Source of the DNA: Rubrivivax gelatinosus
GTDB lineage: Bacteria > Pseudomonadota > Gammaproteobacteria > Burkholderiales > Burkholderiaceae_C
Length of the DNA stretch: 64,000 bases
Assembly (NCBI RefSeq): GCF_004340905.1
Contig: NZ_SLXD01000013.1
Coordinates: forward strand, 124,001 to 188,000
Reading direction: 5' to 3'
In this document: in pieces, positions 25,991 through 35,591 of the stretch
How the letters are laid out: every line of letters begins with the position of its first letter
Numbering within the stretch: position 1 is the first letter of the stretch
Program-made: the position numbers and the translations under genes
Notes under the pieces: model-generated
Told to the model about the DNA's origin: nothing
Database searches by the model: none
Seen by the model: the letters and a program-made list of their open reading frames with translations, nothing else

Positions 25991-26796
25991 GGCGCGACGG
26001 GCAGGTTCCCCAGCAGCTCCGCGACCGTCTCGGTGGCCGAATCGATCTCGCGCAGATCGCCGGTCATGCGCACCAAGGGGTTGAACCAGACCACCTGTCC
26101 GCTCTCCAGATCGACCAGCGAGGCGTAACCGACCTGCGACCCGGTCATCAGCGCGCCGACGCCGAACAGCGCCAGGCCGATCATCGCGGCCTTGCGCTCC
26201 GCACTGGCATAGCTGTCGCGCATGAAGACGAAGAGCCCGTAGCGGTGGCCGGTCTGCTGGGCGATCGGCCGCGCCGAGTCACCGAGCGACCAGTCGAGCT
26301 GCTCGTGTTTGGTCGGCAGCGGCAGCGTGCGCTGTCCGGCGTGGTGCACCCAGATCGCCGACGCCACCGCGTTCTGCAGCCCGATCGGCTCGGCGAACTC
26401 GTCGGCCTGGCGTTCGTCGAAGAAGTCGGCGGCCAGGCCCAGCGTGCGGGTGCGCTGCGCCAGGGCGGTCTTCACATGCTCCCGGGCCGCAGCCGTCCAG
26501 TCGGCGCGCGGCTCGGACACGCCGCCGACGCTCAGCGAGAACAGCTCGATGTCGGGGGGCATCACGGCGACGCGGTCCTGGGCCTTCAGGCCGGCGAAGC
26601 CCGGCGCGACGCGGCGGGTGTCGAAGGCGCTGGCCGGCGGAGTTGCCGGGGGTTGCGCCTTCGTCGTGGCCTTCTTCCATGTCGTCTTCGGCGCCGGCGG
26701 CGCCGAAGACGACGGCTCGGCTGCCGATGCCGCCGCGGCCAAGAGACATGCCATCACGCAGGCGATCGCCCTGCGTCCGCTGGCTGCTGGAATCAT
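25987..26796 (-). CDS. Hypothetical secreted protein (269 aa), first gene of the M48 operon
   Basis: It has an N-terminal signal peptide (ACVMACLLAAAASAAEP), a Ser/Pro/Lys-rich linker and a globular domain (AVMPPDIELFSLSVGGVSEP, FDTRRVAPGFAGLKAQDRV, RYGLFVFMRDSYASAERKAAMIGLALFGVGALMTG, SLVDLESGQVVWFNPLVRM). The last hydrophobic stretch could be a membrane segment. The domain resembles proteins that assemble a response to envelope conditions, but I do not recognise a named family. Its stop overlaps the M48 gene start by 4 bp. Confidence 0.78.
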   Translation of the reverse strand: MIPAASGRRAIACVMACLLAAAASAAEPSSSAPPAPKTTWKKATTKAQPPATPPASAFDTRRVAPGFAGLKAQDRVAVMPPDIELFSLSVGGVSEPRADWTAAAREHVKTALAQRTRTLGLAADFFDERQADEFAEPIGLQNAVASAIWVHHAGQRTLPLPTKHEQLDWSLGDSARPIAQQTGHRYGLFVFMRDSYASAERKAAMIGLALFGVGALMTGSQVGYASLVDLESGQVVWFNPLVRMTGDLREIDSATETVAELLGNLPVAP

Positions 26797-26907
26797 GAAC
26801 CCCCCCGTCGGGCCTGTCGTGCGGCCCGTAACCGCGAGTTATATCCCGCTGGAGTGTCCGTCTATTGCGCAAGAGCAGCCCCGGTCCGGGGGGCGTACGG
26901 GCGCCGT

Positions 26908-27723
26908 TCAGCCGCCGAACTCGTCGCCCAGTTCGCGCGCCCGTTCGCGCGCCCGGCCCATCGCGCGCACCAGTGCCGCGCCGACGCCGTCGGCTTCCAT
27001 CGACGTGATCGCCGCGTAGGTCGTGCCGCCCTTGGACGTGACCTGGGCGCGCAGCTCGGCCGGTGCCAGCGGCGAGGCTTCGGCCAGCGCCGTCGCGCCG
27101 TCGAAGGTGGCCAGCGCCAGTGCGCGCGCCTGAGCCTCGGGCAGGCCCATCTCGACGCCGGCTTTCATCATCGCCTCGAGCACGTAGAAGACGTAGGCCG
27201 GGCCCGAGCCCGACAGCGCCGTCACCGCGTCGAGGTCGGCTTCGCGTTCGACCCAGACCGTGCGCCCGGTCGGCGCCAGCAGCGCCTCGACGGCGCCGCG
27301 TTCGGCCGGCGTCACCGCGTCGCGTGCGTAGAGCCCGGCGACGCCGCGGCCGATCAGCGCCGGCGTGTTCGGCATCGCACGCACGACGCGCTCGCTGCCG
27401 CTGGCGCGGGCGATCGCGTCGCTGCGCACGCCGGCCATGACGCTGAGCTGCAGCGCGCCGCCGACGTGCGCCGCGCAGGGCGCCGCCGCGTCGCGGAACA
27501 GCTGCGGCTTGACCGCCCAGACGACGATGCCGGCCGAGGCCAGCGCCGGGCCGGCTTCGGCCAGCGGCGCCAGGCCGAACTCGCGCTGCAGCCGCTCGCG
27601 TTGCGCCGCGAACGGCTCGACGATGAGGATGGATGCCGGCGCACGGCCGCTCTTCAGCAGCCCGCCGATCAAGGCGCCGGCCATGTTGCCGCCGCCGATG
27701 AAGGCGATGTTCGAGGGATTCAT
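26908..27723 (-). CDS. proC: Pyrroline-5-carboxylate reductase
   Basis: This 271-residue NAD(P)H-dependent enzyme performs the last step of proline synthesis. It has the Rossmann motif IAFIGGGNMAGALIGGL, VVWAVKPQ, VRAMPNTPALIG, and the C-terminal signature SGSGPAYVFYVLEAMMKAG plus TSKGGTTYAAI. I start at ATG 27723; the frame is open further upstream but without conservation. It stands alone and is unlinked to putA, which catalyses the opposite direction. Confidence 0.96.
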   Translation of the reverse strand: MNPSNIAFIGGGNMAGALIGGLLKSGRAPASILIVEPFAAQRERLQREFGLAPLAEAGPALASAGIVVWAVKPQLFRDAAAPCAAHVGGALQLSVMAGVRSDAIARASGSERVVRAMPNTPALIGRGVAGLYARDAVTPAERGAVEALLAPTGRTVWVEREADLDAVTALSGSGPAYVFYVLEAMMKAGVEMGLPEAQARALALATFDGATALAEASPLAPAELRAQVTSKGGTTYAAITSMEADGVGAALVRAMGRARERARELGDEFGG

Positions 27724-27772
27724 GCGGGGCAGTGTAGCCAGCGGCCCGGCACGCCTCCCGGTCGCTGTGGCC

Positions 27773-29701
27773 TCAGGGACGGCGCCAGACGGACTGTGAC
27801 GCCAGGCCACCGGAATCCCAGTGGATCAGCAGCACCGCATGGTCCAGACCGACCGCGGCCGCCGGATTGCGCTCGATGCCTCGGGCCAGCAGGCGCGTCG
27901 TTCCGGTCGTCGCCAGAGGCCCGTTGCCCGGCGTCAGCTCGGTGACGGTGTACAGCGAGTTCTCGCTGTCGCCCGGCCACAGCACTTCGCCGGGCCGCAT
28001 CGCGACGATGTCGACGGTGGCGCCGCTGGACAGCACGAAGCCTTCGTTGACGTAGGACCACCAGTCGACGGGGAGCACTTCGTCCAGCATCGATGCCCCC
28101 GGCGTGGCGACGACGCTGCCGTCCTGCCCCAGCGCAAGACCGCTGAGCGCATTGCCGCTGCTGGGGGATGCCCACAGCAGGACCGACCCTGCCGGCGTCG
28201 ATGCCGGATGCAGCACAGCGGAGAACGACATCGGGCCGATGACGTGCAGGTCCGGCGCCGAACTGCCGTTGAGTACGGCATAGCCCAGAAACTCCTCGCC
28301 GTCCCGCAGTTCGGTCCAGCTGATCACGGCGGCGGCGGATGTGTTGCCTTCGGCGCTCAGGTGGCTGATGTCGCCCGCGGTGCTCAAACCTTCGGTCAGT
28401 GTCGAGGCGTCTGCCTGAGCCTGGCCAGCGGTGTCGAAGGGCTGTGCCCGCAGGCGGTAGGTCCCGGAGCCGTCGCCGGGCTGCTCTTCCCACACCACCC
28501 ACAGCGTGTCGTTCGATGCCGCGGCGCGGATCCAACCGCCTTCGGCCAGGCGCGTCAGCGTTCCGGATAGCAGCCGCACCATGCCGCTGCCAACTGGCGT
28601 GCCGTCGGCGTCGAAGGACTGCATCACGATGCCGGCGTCGTCGCGAGCCACGGCCAGCGCGCGATCGCCCACCCGCACCAGCTGGGCGTCGAAGTTCGGG
28701 AAGCTGGCGGCGTCGTGGCTGGAAACCCATTGGCCGCGCACGTCGAGCTTGTGCACCGTCACGCCAGCGCCCTGCCCCGGCCTGAGCATCGTCATCAGCA
28801 GCGCGTGATCGCCGAAACCGACGGCGGCGCGGAACTCCTGCACGCGTTGCCCGCCCGCTGCGCTCAGTGAGGTCATCGCCATCGGGCCGAGGCCCTTGGC
28901 CACGCCGTCGAACACGACCAGTTCCTCGGTCGTCACGTCGCGCCCGGTTTCGGCCACCGAGGCCGGGTAATCGTCGACGCGCTTGACGATGCCGACGCCC
29001 TCGGCGTACCAGAGGTCGGTCGTCCCCGAGACCACGTCGGTCTGCTGACCGCTGTAGGTGAGCGTGTAGCGCACGGCCTGCGTCGTGCGCACGCGCACGG
29101 TCTTCAAGCCCGGCGCGTGCAACAGGTCCACGGTTTCGGCGCCGATCACCCGCGTGTAGATCGCGTAGTCGATCGCGTCGTTGCGGCCGTCGCCGTCGAG
29201 GTCGTAGCCGCTGTCCTGGCGATGCAGGTCCAGCGTCGTGTACTGGTCGTCCACCCGCACCGGCGAGCGCAGTTCCAGGTGGCGCAGCGCGGTGGCGGGT
29301 TCATCGGCAAGCGCGAACCCGGCGGTTGTTGCCACCTCTCCGCCCGTGGCGGAGACCGCCTGCTCGCCGGTCCCGGCGTGGCTGATGTCGGTGGCGCTCT
29401 CGACCATCGTGCCGTCGCTCGCCCGGGCCTGGCTGACGACGTTCTCGTAGATCGTGGCCGCCTGAGCCGCAATCTCGGCTGTGCCGCGATAGGTCCAGCG
29501 GGCGCCGTCGGCGATCGGCCGCAGGGCCGTGGCGTCTGCGTACAGCGTGGCCCCCGGCGTGGGGGCCGCGGGCACCAGTCCGGAGGACTGCACCGGCTCT
29601 TCGTCGTCGCCGCCACCGCCGCCTCCGCCGCCGCAGGCGCTCAGAACACAAGCCAAGGCCATGCCGACGGCCCGGAGCCGCCAGCTCGTCGTGCAACCCA
29701 T
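27773..29701 (-). CDS. Large poly-Gly lipoprotein of unknown function with an EF-hand-like loop
   Basis: This 642-residue protein has a signal peptide, lipid cysteine C23 and eight glycines straight after it (G24-G31). Residues 167-178 (DLDGDGRNDAID) have the spacing of a calcium-binding EF-hand loop. The rest looks like an extended beta-rich secreted protein (YTRVIGAETVDLL, VRVRTTQAVRYTLTYSG, then repeated short strands). GGGAGG precedes ATG 29701. The poly-Gly linker is a common design in Burkholderiales surface lipoproteins. No catalytic motif is seen. Confidence 0.8.
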   Translation of the reverse strand: MGCTTSWRLRAVGMALACVLSACGGGGGGGGDDEEPVQSSGLVPAAPTPGATLYADATALRPIADGARWTYRGTAEIAAQAATIYENVVSQARASDGTMVESATDISHAGTGEQAVSATGGEVATTAGFALADEPATALRHLELRSPVRVDDQYTTLDLHRQDSGYDLDGDGRNDAIDYAIYTRVIGAETVDLLHAPGLKTVRVRTTQAVRYTLTYSGQQTDVVSGTTDLWYAEGVGIVKRVDDYPASVAETGRDVTTEELVVFDGVAKGLGPMAMTSLSAAGGQRVQEFRAAVGFGDHALLMTMLRPGQGAGVTVHKLDVRGQWVSSHDAASFPNFDAQLVRVGDRALAVARDDAGIVMQSFDADGTPVGSGMVRLLSGTLTRLAEGGWIRAAASNDTLWVVWEEQPGDGSGTYRLRAQPFDTAGQAQADASTLTEGLSTAGDISHLSAEGNTSAAAVISWTELRDGEEFLGYAVLNGSSAPDLHVIGPMSFSAVLHPASTPAGSVLLWASPSSGNALSGLALGQDGSVVATPGASMLDEVLPVDWWSYVNEGFVLSSGATVDIVAMRPGEVLWPGDSENSLYTVTELTPGNGPLATTGTTRLLARGIERNPAAAVGLDHAVLLIHWDSGGLASQSVWRRP

Positions 29702-29778
29702 CGCTTCCTCCCTGGAGCGTCTTATCCCGCCAGCATAAGAGGCTTGGGGACCGGCGTCGTCCCGGGGTTGCGGGGCGC

Positions 29779-31818
29779 TCAGGCCTTGAGGAACTCCGCC
29801 TTGCCGCCAAGCCAGCGCTGCACGTGCGCACGCGCCGCCGCCGGCTGCTCGCGCAGCAGCTTCGGCGCCAGCTCTCGGGCGCGTTCCAGCAGCGCGTCGT
29901 CCTCGGCCAGGTCGGCGAAACGCAGCAGCGCGTCGCCGCTCTGGCGCGAGCCCATGAACTCGCCGGGGCCGCGGATGTCGAGGTCGCGGCGCGCGATCTC
30001 GAAGCCGTCGGTGGTCTCGGCCATCGCGCGCAGCCGCGCCTTGCCGGTGGGCGACAGCGGCGCGGTGTAGAGCAGCACGCAGACGCTGGCCACGGCGCCG
30101 CGGCCGACGCGCCCGCGCAGCTGGTGCAGCTGCGCCAGGCCGAAACGTTCGGCGTGCTCGATGACCATCAGGCTGGCGTTGGGCACGTCGACGCCGACCT
30201 CGATGACCGTCGTCGCCACCAGCAGCTGCATGCGCCCGGACGAGAACTCGGCCATGGTCGCAGCCTTGTCGGTGGCGGCCATGCGGCCGTGCAGCAGGCC
30301 GACCGACACGCCGGGCAGCGCCTCGCTCAGCTGGGCATGCGTCGCCGTCGCGTTCTGCAGGTCGATGTGCTCGCTCTCCTCGACCAGCGGGCAGACCCAG
30401 TAGACCTGGCGCCCGCGCGCCACCTCGTCGCGGATCTTCTCGACCACCTGCTCGCGCTTGTCGTCGGCGAAGACCTTGGTCACGACCGGCGTGCGCCCCG
30501 GCGGCAGCTCGTCGATGGTGCTGACCGCCAGGTCGGCGAAGTAGGTCATCGCCAGCGTGCGCGGGATCGGCGTCGCGCTCATCATCAGCAGGTGCGGCTC
30601 CAGCGCCTGCAGCTCCAGCTTGCGCCGCAGCGCCAGGCGCTGGGCGACGCCGAAGCGGTGCTGCTCGTCGACGACGGCCAGCCCCAGGCGCGCGAAGACC
30701 ACGTCCTCCTGGATCACCGCATGCGTGCCGACGACCAGCGCCGCCTGGCCCGAGGCGATCTTCGCCAGCATCGCCTGGCGCTGTTTGCCCTTGCGGCTGC
30801 CGGTCAGCCAGGCGACCTCCAGCCCCAGCGGCAGCAGCCAGTCGACGAGCTTCTTGAAATGCTGCTCGGCGAGGATCTCGGTCGGCGCCATCAGCGCGCA
30901 CTGCCAGCCCGAGCCGATCGCGGTGGCCGCGGCCAGCGCCGCGACCACGGTCTTGCCGGAGCCGACGTCGCCCTGCAGCAGCCGGTGCATCGGCTGCGCC
31001 AGCGCCAGGTCGGCGTCGATCTCGGCGACGACGCGCTCCTGCGCCGCGGTCAGCGTGAACGGCAGCACGGTGCGCAGCCGTGCCGGCAGCGTGCTGTCGC
31101 GCAGGGCCGGCGCGGCCAGGCGCGAGCGCTCCAGGCGGGCCTGCAGCTGCGACAGCTGCTGCGCCAGCAGCTCGTCGAACTTCAGCCGCTGCCAGGCCGG
31201 GTGGCTGTGGTCTTCCAGCGCACCCATCGCGATGCCCGGCGGCGGGTGGTGCAGCAGGCGCAGCGCCTCGCGCAGCGGCGGCAGCCCGCTCGGCACGACG
31301 CCGGGCGGCAGCACTTCGTCCAGCGGCGCGCGCGACAGGCCGGCGGCCACGGCCTTGCGCAGATAGGCCTGCGGCAGCTGCGCGCTCGCCGGGTAGACCG
31401 GCGTCAGCGAGGCCGCCAGCGGCGTGTGCTCGTCGACGCGTTTGACCGTCGGGTGCACCATCTCGCGGCCGAGGAAGCCGACGCGGACCTCGCCACGCAC
31501 GCGCACCCGGCTGCCGACCGCCAGCTGCTTCTGCGTCGACGGGTAGAAGTGCAGGAAACGCAGCGTCAGCTCGCCGCTGTCGTCGGCCAGGCGCACGACG
31601 AGCTGGCGGCGCGAGCGGATCTCGACCTGGCAATGGCGCACCACGCCCTCGACCTGCGCCGTGTCGCCGTCGTGCAGCGCGGCGACGGGCGCTATGCGCG
31701 TCTCGTCCTCGTAGCGCATCGGCAGGTGCAGCGCGAGGTCGATGTCGCGCAGCAGGCCCAGGCGCTCCATCGCCCGCTGCGGGGCCGATTTCGTGCTCTG
31801 GCGTGCGGTTTCCGACAT
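29779..31818 (-). CDS. recG: ATP-dependent DNA helicase RecG
   Basis: This 679-residue SF2 helicase has an N-terminal OB-fold wedge domain (VEGVVRHCQVEIRSRRQLVVRLAD), Walker A GDVGSGKT, motif II VVDEQHRFGV, LMMSATPIPRTL, and C-terminal HGRM, QLLVATTVIEVGVDVPNAS, QLRGRVGRG and the RecG signature GPGEFMGSRQSG. It remodels stalled forks and branched DNA. It is divergent from queA. Confidence 0.97.
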   Translation of the reverse strand: MSETARQSTKSAPQRAMERLGLLRDIDLALHLPMRYEDETRIAPVAALHDGDTAQVEGVVRHCQVEIRSRRQLVVRLADDSGELTLRFLHFYPSTQKQLAVGSRVRVRGEVRVGFLGREMVHPTVKRVDEHTPLAASLTPVYPASAQLPQAYLRKAVAAGLSRAPLDEVLPPGVVPSGLPPLREALRLLHHPPPGIAMGALEDHSHPAWQRLKFDELLAQQLSQLQARLERSRLAAPALRDSTLPARLRTVLPFTLTAAQERVVAEIDADLALAQPMHRLLQGDVGSGKTVVAALAAATAIGSGWQCALMAPTEILAEQHFKKLVDWLLPLGLEVAWLTGSRKGKQRQAMLAKIASGQAALVVGTHAVIQEDVVFARLGLAVVDEQHRFGVAQRLALRRKLELQALEPHLLMMSATPIPRTLAMTYFADLAVSTIDELPPGRTPVVTKVFADDKREQVVEKIRDEVARGRQVYWVCPLVEESEHIDLQNATATHAQLSEALPGVSVGLLHGRMAATDKAATMAEFSSGRMQLLVATTVIEVGVDVPNASLMVIEHAERFGLAQLHQLRGRVGRGAVASVCVLLYTAPLSPTGKARLRAMAETTDGFEIARRDLDIRGPGEFMGSRQSGDALLRFADLAEDDALLERARELAPKLLREQPAAARAHVQRWLGGKAEFLKA

Positions 31819-31892
31819 GGCCCGGGATTGTCGCCGCCGAGGGCATGGAACAATCGCCCCCGTCGCGACTCCAGGCCGGTACAGCCTGCACG

Positions 31893-32927
31893 ATGACTGC
31901 CTACTCCCTCTCCGATTTCGACTTCCCGCTCCCGCCCGAGCTGATCGCCCAGCACCCGGCCCCTGAACGCAGCGCCTCGCGCCTGCTCGACGGCCGCGGC
32001 GCGCTGCCGGTGGACCGCGTGTTCCGCGAGCTGCCGCAGCTGCTGGCCCCGGGCGACCTGCTGGTCTTCAACGACACCCGCGTCATCAAGGCCCGCCTTC
32101 ACGGCGAAAAGCCCACCGGCGGCAGCGTCGAGGCGCTGGTCGAGCGCGTGCTCGGCGGCCACGAGGTGCTGGCCCACCTGCGCGCCAGCAAGTCGCCGCG
32201 CCCGGGCACGACGGTGCGCTTCGCCGACGCCTTCGACGCCGAGGTGCTGGGGCGCGACGGCGTCGACGGCTCGCTGTTCCACCTGCGTTTCCCCGACGAC
32301 CCCTTCGTGCTGCTCGAGCGCCACGGCCACGTGCCGCTGCCGCCGTACATCACGCACGAGGACGCGGCCGAGGACGTCGAGCGCTACCAGACGGTGTTCG
32401 CCGCGCGCCCCGGCGCGGTGGCCGCGCCGACCGCGTCGCTGCACTTCGACGCCGGCGTGCTGGCGGCGCTGGACGCGCGCGGCGTGAAGCGCGCCGCGGT
32501 GACGCTGCACGTCGGCGCCGGCACCTTCCAGCCGGTGCGCGCCGAGAACCTCGACGAGCACCGCATGCACCACGAGCGCTGGGAGGTCGACGCCGCCACC
32601 GTCGAGGCGATCCGCGAGACGCGCGCACGCGGCGGGCGCATCGTCGCCGCCGGCACGACGACGCTGCGCGCGCTGGAGTCGGCGGCGATCGGCGGCGCGC
32701 TCGAAGCCGGCGCCGGCGACACCGACCTCTTCATCCGCCCGGGCTTCGAGTTCCGCGTCGTCGACCTGCTGGTCACCAACTTCCACCTGCCCAAGAGCAC
32801 GCTGCTGATGCTGGTCAGCGCGTTCACGGGCTTCGAGCACATGCACGCGCTGTACCGCCATGCCGTCGAAGCGCGCTACCGCTTCTTCAGCTACGGCGAC
32901 GCGATGCTGCTCGAGCGCCGCGCCTGA
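31893..32927 (+). CDS. queA: S-adenosylmethionine:tRNA ribosyltransferase-isomerase QueA
   Basis: This 344-residue enzyme begins YSLSDFDFPLPPELIAQHP and contains FNDTRVIKARL, VPLPPYITHEDAAEDVERYQ, GAVAAPTASLHF, LHVGAGTFQPVRAEN and FHLPKSTLLMLVSAF, all QueA signatures. It converts preQ1 at tRNA position 34 to epoxyqueuosine using the ribosyl part of SAM. ATG 31893 gives the normal length. tgt follows 15 bp later, so the two queuosine genes form an operon. Confidence 0.97.
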   Translation: MTAYSLSDFDFPLPPELIAQHPAPERSASRLLDGRGALPVDRVFRELPQLLAPGDLLVFNDTRVIKARLHGEKPTGGSVEALVERVLGGHEVLAHLRASKSPRPGTTVRFADAFDAEVLGRDGVDGSLFHLRFPDDPFVLLERHGHVPLPPYITHEDAAEDVERYQTVFAARPGAVAAPTASLHFDAGVLAALDARGVKRAAVTLHVGAGTFQPVRAENLDEHRMHHERWEVDAATVEAIRETRARGGRIVAAGTTTLRALESAAIGGALEAGAGDTDLFIRPGFEFRVVDLLVTNFHLPKSTLLMLVSAFTGFEHMHALYRHAVEARYRFFSYGDAMLLERRA

Positions 32928-32942
32928 CCTTTCCCCCATCCC

Positions 32943-34073
32943 ATGCTGCGATACGAACTGCTGAAGACCGAGGGCCACGCGCGCCGCGGCCGCTTGACGC
33001 TGAACCACGGCGTCGTCGAGACGCCGATCTTCATGCCGGTGGGCACCTACGGCACCGTCAAGGGCGTGCTGCCGCGCTCGCTGGAGGAAGCCGGCGCCCA
33101 GATCATCCTCGGCAACACCTTCCACCCGTGGATGCGCCCGGGGCTGGACGTGCTGCAGAGCTTCGGCGGCCTGCACCGCTTCGAAGGCTGGAACAAGCCC
33201 ATCCTCACCGACAGCGGCGGCTTCCAGGTCTGGAGCCTGGGCGAGATGCGCAAGATCAGCGAGGAGGGCGTCAAGTTCGCCTCGCCGGTCAACGGCGACA
33301 AGCTGTTCCTGACGCCCGAAGTCAGCATGCAGATCCAGACGGTGCTGAACTCGGACATCGTCATGCAGTTCGACGAGTGCACGCCGTACGAAACCAAGGG
33401 CGTGCTGACGACCGAGGCCCAGGCGCGTGCGTCGATGGAGCTGAGCCGGCGCTGGGCGAAACGCTGCGTCGCCGAGTTCAACCGGCTGGAGAACCCGAAT
33501 GCGCTCTTCGGCATCGTCCAGGGCGGCATGTTCGAGCACCTGCGCCAGGAGTCGCTGGACGCGCTGGTCGAGATGGACCTGCCGGGCTACGCGATCGGCG
33601 GCGTCAGCGTCGGCGAGCCCAAGGACGAGATGCTGCGCATCATGGCGCACACGCCGCACCGGCTGCCGGCACACAAGCCGCGTTACCTGATGGGCGTCGG
33701 CACGCCCGAGGACCTGGTCGAGGGCGTGGCCTGCGGCGTCGACATGTTCGACTGCGTGATGCCGACGCGCAACGCACGCAACGGCCACCTGTTCACACGT
33801 TTCGGCGACTTGAAGATCCGCAACGCCAAACACCGCGCGTCGGAACGGCCGGTCGACGAGACCTGCAGCTGCTACTGCTGCCGCAACTTCAGCCGTGCCT
33901 ACCTGCACCACCTCGACCGCTGCGGCGAGATGCTGGGCCCGATGCTCGCCAGTATCCACAACATCCACTACTACCTGAACCTGATGCGCGAGGTGCGCGA
34001 GGCGCTGGACGAAGGCCGTTTCGAGGCCTTCCGCCAGCAGTTCAAAGCCGACCGGGCGCGCGGGATCGGTTGA
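32943..34073 (+). CDS. tgt: tRNA-guanine transglycosylase
   Basis: This 376-residue TIM-barrel enzyme swaps guanine 34 for preQ1. Signatures are FMPVGTYGTVKGV, LTDSGGFQVWSLGEMR, FDECTPYETK, GIVQGGMFEHLR, the nucleophile region GVDMFDCVMPTRNARNG and the zinc site CSCYCC plus a downstream His (HHLDRC). HPWMRPG replaces the usual H-L-(W/Y)-(L/I)-RPG variant at the substrate loop. It acts just before QueA in the pathway. Confidence 0.97.
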   Translation: MLRYELLKTEGHARRGRLTLNHGVVETPIFMPVGTYGTVKGVLPRSLEEAGAQIILGNTFHPWMRPGLDVLQSFGGLHRFEGWNKPILTDSGGFQVWSLGEMRKISEEGVKFASPVNGDKLFLTPEVSMQIQTVLNSDIVMQFDECTPYETKGVLTTEAQARASMELSRRWAKRCVAEFNRLENPNALFGIVQGGMFEHLRQESLDALVEMDLPGYAIGGVSVGEPKDEMLRIMAHTPHRLPAHKPRYLMGVGTPEDLVEGVACGVDMFDCVMPTRNARNGHLFTRFGDLKIRNAKHRASERPVDETCSCYCCRNFSRAYLHHLDRCGEMLGPMLASIHNIHYYLNLMREVREALDEGRFEAFRQQFKADRARGIG

Positions 34074-34085
34074 AGCCATCTGGCT

Positions 34086-34109
34086 CCCTCTCCCGCTCGC
34101 GGGAGAGGG
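34086..34109. terminator. Hairpin repeat after tgt
   Basis: CCCTCTCCCGC-TC-GCGGGAGAGGG is a perfect 11-bp stem, followed by GGGGTGAGGG paired imperfectly with CCCTCAGCCC. This motif is a widespread intergenic repeat in GC-rich Proteobacteria. It lies between convergent genes and probably works as a bidirectional terminator; there is no T run. Confidence 0.65.
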
Positions 34110-34153
34110 CTGGGGTGAGGGCCCGGCCTCTCCCTCAGCCCGCGAGGAGCGGC

Positions 34154-35584
34154 TCAGGGCCGCCCGAGCGCCACGCCCCAGCTCAGTTCGACCAGCGGCG
34201 CCGACAGCTCGCCGTGCAGCGAGCGGATGTAACCCGCGCCCAGCTGCAGCCGGCCGTGGCGGCCGACGTCGGTGCCGACCCAGACCTTGGGCTGCACGAT
34301 GGCGCCGCCCTGGCTCTCCACTCCGCCGCCGCCGGCGGCACCGGCCAGCGCCTCGGCGCCGACACGCCAGCCGGGCGACACCGGCCAGCGCGCACCCAGC
34401 CCGACCAGGCCGACCGAGTACGCGCCGGCCCCGCCGGTCACCGCGCCGTAGGCCTGGCCGGCGACGTACCAGCGTTCGTCGATCGCGCGGCTGATCTTCA
34501 GGCCGATGGTCTCCAGCCGGCGGCGGCTGCCGTCGCGGCGCTGCGCGTCGTAGCTCTGCGCGGCCAGCGCGAACTCGGTCTCGACCGCCGGCGCGCCGGT
34601 CTCGGGCGCGCCGAAGCCGCGGCCCAGCGACAGCATCGCGTAGTGGCTGCCCAGGTCGCCGCCGCTGAAGGCGTGCACACGGCCGCCTTCGAGTTCCAGG
34701 CTCCAGGGCCCGGCGACCTGCCAGCGCGCCAGCAGCGCGGCCTTGCCGATGATGCCGCCGCCGGTCGGCACGGCACCGCCGCCGCCCAGGCCCAGCATCG
34801 CGCGGCCGCCGACACGCAGGCCGGGCAGCGGCGTCGGCCACAGTGCGGCGAGGCCGGCGCCGAACTCGGCGTACCCGTCGCCGTCGCCCTGCACCGCGGC
34901 ACCGGCTTCGGCCGTCGCGATCCAGACCGGGCCCAGGTCGTGTTCGGCGCGCAGGCTGACGATGCCCAGCGAATCGGCGCCCGGCGCCTGTTCGGCATAA
35001 CGTCCGCCGCCGAGCACCAGACGGTCGACACGCAGCCAGGAGGCGTCGCCCCCCCGCCAGGCAACGCCGGGCGTGCCGTGTTCGAAACGGTCGTCGACGC
35101 TCAGCACCAGGCCCAGCTGCGAGCTGCGGATGTCGCCGTTGGGGAAGCGGACCTGCGAGGCCGAGACGCCCAGCGCCCAGCCGTCGAAGCCGTAGAGCAG
35201 GTCGGCGTGCGGGCGCAGCATCAGGCCGCCGCCCACCGGCGCGCTGGCGCCGCCGCCACCGCCGACGTACAGCCCGCCGACGGCCTGCCAGCGACCGCCG
35301 AAGCGCCACAGCTTCTGCGCCTCGGCGCCCCAGGTGAAGAGGCCGCCGCGGTGGCCGGTGGCGGCGCCGTACAGCGCCGGGCCGGCGCGCCAGCCGGGCG
35401 CGAACTCGATGAGGTAGGCGACCTGCGCCAGCCCCATGTGTTCCCCGCCGGGCAGCTCGGTGCGTTCGAAGCCGGCGATCAGCGCCGCGGGCGTCGTCTG
35501 CGCGGTCTGTGCATTCGCCATCGACGCCGCAAGCGCCAGCGCGCCGGCGACGGCGCCCAGGCGCGTCCTCCCTGTGTGCTTCAT
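34154..35584 (-). CDS. Predicted outer-membrane beta-barrel protein (476 aa)
   Basis: It has signal peptide MKHTGRTRLGAVAGALALAASMANA, then many short alternating strands rich in Gly, Trp and Tyr (WRAGPALYGAAT, RWQAVGGLYVGGGGG, DRFEHGTPGVAWRGG, ERWYVAGQAYGAVTGG) and a C-terminal strand LVELSWGVALGRP. The pattern suggests a barrel, but the sequence does not end in the usual aromatic residue. No family is recognised. It is adjacent to rlmJ on the same strand (7-bp gap). Confidence 0.7.
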   Translation of the reverse strand: MKHTGRTRLGAVAGALALAASMANAQTAQTTPAALIAGFERTELPGGEHMGLAQVAYLIEFAPGWRAGPALYGAATGHRGGLFTWGAEAQKLWRFGGRWQAVGGLYVGGGGGASAPVGGGLMLRPHADLLYGFDGWALGVSASQVRFPNGDIRSSQLGLVLSVDDRFEHGTPGVAWRGGDASWLRVDRLVLGGGRYAEQAPGADSLGIVSLRAEHDLGPVWIATAEAGAAVQGDGDGYAEFGAGLAALWPTPLPGLRVGGRAMLGLGGGGAVPTGGGIIGKAALLARWQVAGPWSLELEGGRVHAFSGGDLGSHYAMLSLGRGFGAPETGAPAVETEFALAAQSYDAQRRDGSRRRLETIGLKISRAIDERWYVAGQAYGAVTGGAGAYSVGLVGLGARWPVSPGWRVGAEALAGAAGGGGVESQGGAIVQPKVWVGTDVGRHGRLQLGAGYIRSLHGELSAPLVELSWGVALGRP

Positions 35585-35591
35585 GTCGGTT

